This document shows positions 13,921 to 15,230 of a DNA stretch of 15,230 nucleotides, in pieces. A model generated the notes under the pieces. The model was not told the origin of the DNA. It saw only the letters and a list, made by a program, of their open reading frames with translations, and searched no databases. Source of the stretch: JAGOTP01 sp964598725 (GTDB lineage: Bacteria; Patescibacteriota; Patescibacteriia; 2-12-FULL-60-25); contig CAZRCW010000006.1 of assembly GCA_964598725.1 (NCBI GenBank), positions 1-15,230 of the forward strand, in the 5' to 3' direction. Within the stretch, counting starts at the first letter, position 1. Each line of letters opens with the position of its first letter. The translations under genes and the position numbers were made by a program.

Positions 13921-14152
13921 ACTCATCCAGACCAAAACAGTCATAGACATGATTATGGCTCAAAAACAAACAACGCGGGCATATTGTCAGCAGATGATCT
14001 TCCGTGCTATACGAGCTAACAAGCTACCTGTTTACCCTAAAACACTAAAGTACGGATCTCGGAGTCTGAACCTGTACAATCCACACGAGGTTGTTGCATG
14101 GCTCCAAACGCTCACAAAACAGCCAGACGATTTGCCTATTGACAAGGTATAA
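13913..14152 (+). CDS. Small HTH/excisionase-like DNA-binding protein
   Basis: This is a 79-aa protein overlapping the previous gene by 8 bases. It resembles MerR/excisionase-type winged helices: a first helix T-V-I-D-M-I-M-A-Q, then T-R-A-Y-C-Q-Q-M-I-F-R-A-I-R-A-N-K-L-P-V as the recognition helix and turn, and a wing Y-G-S-R-S-L-N-L-Y ending in E-V-V-A-W-L. The short polar tail carries D-D-L-P-I. Such proteins act as recombination directionality factors or small regulators. No integrase is present nearby, so a regulatory role is as likely. Its stop overlaps a promoter. Confidence 0.7.
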   Translation: MPELIQTKTVIDMIMAQKQTTRAYCQQMIFRAIRANKLPVYPKTLKYGSRSLNLYNPHEVVAWLQTLTKQPDDLPIDKV

Positions 14153-14167
14153 TATATATGTTATCAT
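14139..14167 (+). promoter_or_regulatory. Promoter for the small basic ORF / RNA region
   Basis: TTGACA (14139-14144), 17 bases, TATCAT (14162-14167). A second -10-like TATAAT sits within the spacer at 14148-14153. From the TATCAT box, transcription would begin at about 14174, which is the A of the ATG of the next ORF, implying a leaderless message or a noncoding transcript. Confidence 0.55.
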
Positions 14168-14173
14168 TAAATC

Positions 14174-14359
14174 ATGATAGATTACATATTCGCAAAGCTC
14201 GGAGCCAGGAGAATACCGGTTACGGGTCAGGGATATGTGGTCGTAGCCCATTACCGAGCTGCTCTTCAATATCGAGGACAGTTCAAGTACGGACGTATGA
14301 CGCAACCTATCACCGTTCGAGCCTTGAATTGGCTCAATAAGGGGACGCGAGTACATTGA
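14174..14359 (+). CDS. Small basic ORF, 61 aa, coding status uncertain
   Basis: This is a 61-aa basic protein (M-I-D-Y-I-F-A-K-L-G, then G-Q-F-K-Y-G-R-M-T-Q-P-I-T-V-R-A-L-N-W-L). It has no recognised family and no cysteine. The region is more GC-rich than the neighbouring genes, and it also holds inverted repeats: AGCTCGG at 14196-14202 with CCGAGCT at 14254-14260, and GAGCC-7-GGCTC at 14319-14335. It could therefore be the 5' part of a structured RNA rather than a gene. The continuous frame with a plausible stop just before the large stem-loop makes either reading possible. Confidence 0.45.
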   Translation: MIDYIFAKLGARRIPVTGQGYVVVAHYRAALQYRGQFKYGRMTQPITVRALNWLNKGTRVH

Positions 14360-14467
14360 CATATCGGGGAGCGCATAAGACCATAAGCAGAAACATAGTA
14401 GGCCAAGGGCAGAAATGCACCTGCCAAAGAAACGCAAGCAGAGGCTGATAAGTCTCCCCGATTTGTC
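14358..14467 (+). ncRNA. Candidate structured RNA with long closing stem
   Basis: The arms GACAtATCGGGGAG (14358-14371) and CTCCCCGATtTGTC (14454-14467) pair over 13 of 14 positions, interrupted by one T-T mismatch. Inside lies a hairpin GGCAG-8-CTGCC (14408-14425). ATAAG is repeated several times in the loop. Except for the first two bases, which lie in the TGA of the ORF ending at 14359, it sits in a 130-base gap before the next gene and is GC-richer than the flanks. A promoter lies upstream at 14139-14167. It could be a small RNA, an attenuator or a leader regulating the next gene. I cannot match it to a known class. Confidence 0.45.
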
Positions 14468-14489
14468 TTTATAAATTAACATTGAAACA

Positions 14490-14738
14490 ATGAAAAAAAC
14501 ACAAATGAGAAAGGTGATGGAGGTACTACAAGCCAATAAAAACAAATGGCTGCCTGCATATTATTTTGTTGGGGTAAGAAAAGGAATTGAAGGAAATGTA
14601 TTTTTGAGCTACAAGGCGCCTGCAAGACTATCTGAGATATTTGCTATATGGGGACATATAGGATTTATCAGCCGCACGATTGACTTGAAATATGGAACAC
14701 GATACTACAGCTACAAGTTGAAAAAAAACATTATATGA
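14490..14738 (+). CDS. Small winged-helix-like protein, 82 aa
   Basis: This is an 82-aa basic protein. The pattern of an N-terminal helix K-V-M-E-V-L-Q-A-N, then K-W-L-P-A-Y-Y-F-V-G-V-R-K, F-L-S-Y-K-A-P-A-R-L-S-E-I, and a final strand pair R-Y-Y-S-Y-K-L is typical of a compact winged-helix fold, but I do not name a family. Many phages carry short proteins of this plan next to replication genes. The leader lies just after the stem-loop at 14358-14467 and is AT-rich. The stop overlaps the next ATG (ATGA). Confidence 0.75.
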   Translation: MKKTQMRKVMEVLQANKNKWLPAYYFVGVRKGIEGNVFLSYKAPARLSEIFAIWGHIGFISRTIDLKYGTRYYSYKLKKNII

Positions 14739-14854
14739 ACACAACTACTGAGGTAAACAAAACACTGATCATTTGCACGCTTACAGTACTTGCTATTTTT
14801 CTAGCAACTTTTTGCGCCATATTCTATCTTTTACATAATTTTTTGGGACTATGA
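14735..14854 (+). CDS. Tiny single-span membrane protein (39 aa)
   Basis: This is a 39-aa ORF coupled by ATGA overlaps to both neighbours. After a polar start (N-T-T-T-E-V-N-K-T), residues 11-33 are strongly hydrophobic (L-I-I-C-T-L-T-V-L-A-I-F-L-A), consistent with one transmembrane helix, followed by H-N-F-L-G-L. The overlaps at both ends support it being a real gene despite its size. Possible roles include host-membrane modulation or partnership with the next membrane protein. No family is recognised. Confidence 0.65.
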   Translation: MNTTTEVNKTLIICTLTVLAIFLATFCAIFYLLHNFLGL

Positions 14855-15230
14855 ACACAATCAAAAAAGTCTTTGGACTTATCAAAAGAGTAGTCACCAG
14901 TAAAGTAGCCTGGGTCGTGTTGATTGCGATAGTCTCTGCATCTTGTTCAGGGCTATTCTTCTCGAAGTACTTTTGGGTAAACCCTGTTTATATTCACCTA
15001 CGCAACCCGATAGTCGAGCGCACTACTGCTCAAGAATATGCACAGCGTGAAGCGCGGATGATTCAAGAGGTATCAGAGTGGGTCAATGACTATACCAACA
15101 ATCCTACTGTGCAGCACACATTTAAGAAAGATGTGCGACAAAGCATGGAGCCAACACCTACGGAAGTGCCAAAATTACTCAACAGGATGCCCACAGATGA
15201 GTTTGTAGCCGATTTAGTACGGTCATACCC
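14851..15230 (+). CDS. Membrane-anchored protein, C-terminus off the window
   Basis: The frame is open for 126 codons from the ATG to the right edge. It begins M-N-T-I-K-K-V-F-G-L-I-K-R with several positive charges, then one transmembrane helix at about 19-40 (A-W-V-V-L-I-A-I-V-S-A-S-C-S-G-L-F-F). The rest is hydrophilic and helical with few cysteines, likely on the periplasmic or outer side by the positive-inside rule. The V-S-A-S-C stretch is not a proper lipobox. It is coupled to the preceding tiny membrane protein. Family unknown. Confidence 0.75.
   Translation, partial: MNTIKKVFGLIKRVVTSKVAWVVLIAIVSASCSGLFFSKYFWVNPVYIHLRNPIVERTTAQEYAQREARMIQEVSEWVNDYTNNPTVQHTFKKDVRQSMEPTPTEVPKLLNRMPTDEFVADLVRSY

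Noticed and set aside
14319..14335. GAGCC-7-GGCTC hairpin resembling a tRNA anticodon arm with loop TTGAATT
   Set aside because: No acceptor stem, D arm or T arm can be placed around it.
14045..14545. A 166-aa open frame on the minus strand over the HTH gene, small ORF and RNA region
   Set aside because: It crosses three better supported features on the plus strand, has no start context, and its hydrophobic beginning reads as antisense of lysine-rich sequence.
1..15230. TGA recoding of the kind known in Gracilibacteria/Absconditabacteria phages
   Set aside because: TGA is used as a natural stop in many tight ATGA overlaps (for example near 7001, 10138, 11452 and 12120), and no gene needs read-through.

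Overview
The window is a stretch of a tailed double-stranded DNA phage or prophage (Caudoviricetes, HK97-fold head). It holds two divergent gene blocks that meet at a short regulatory region near 8606-8817. Every bacterial-looking signal fits genetic code 11: TGA, TAG and TAA all end genes. I see no tRNA, rRNA, insertion sequence, integrase, CI-like repressor or lysis gene, so a temperate lifestyle is neither shown nor excluded. The host is uncertain. Several promoters are near-perfect sigma-70 type (TTGACA-17-TATAAT or TATGAT), but the starts almost entirely lack Shine-Dalgarno sequences and have short AT-rich leaders instead. The promoters argue against Bacteroidota. The TGA stops argue against the recoded Gracilibacteria/Absconditabacteria. 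A candidate phylum radiation (Patescibacteria) or other SD-poor host is possible, but this is only an inference.

Minus-strand block (8605 down to 1). In transcription order it encodes a small membrane protein, a protein with a sigma-region-4/HTH-like segment, a VRR-NUC nuclease, a ParB-like protein, a C5-cytosine DNA methyltransferase, small and large terminase, a portal protein fused to a MuF-like domain, a prohead protease and the HK97-type major capsid protein. A strong intrinsic terminator follows the capsid gene. Beyond it, a small head-completion-type protein and the start of another gene continue off the left edge. This is the packaging and head module, preceded by a DNA-modification and regulation cassette.

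Plus-strand block (8818 to the right edge). Two tandem, related 74-aa proteins, each with its own promoter, lead into a winged-helix replication initiator. The initiator gene carries internal direct repeats followed by an AT-rich stretch, a candidate lambda-O-style origin. Next come an unknown 142-aa protein, a small Cys-rich protein, and a tightly overlapping recombination set: a Rad52-family annealing protein, a YqaJ-type exonuclease, a long coiled-coil protein and an SSB-like protein with a D-P-D-S-I-P-F tail. After these are a coiled-coil protein, an excisionase/HTH-like protein, a small basic ORF, a candidate structured RNA, another small protein, and two membrane-anchored proteins, the last cut by the right edge.

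The likely logic is that the rightward promoters drive replication and recombination early. A leftward promoter sharing a palindrome with a rightward promoter drives the modification and packaging genes. The sigma-like protein at the head of the leftward block is a candidate late regulator. The most notable points are the duplicated promoter-gene units, the compact divergent control region, the internal iterons, the structured RNA near 14358-14467 and the SD-less start contexts.
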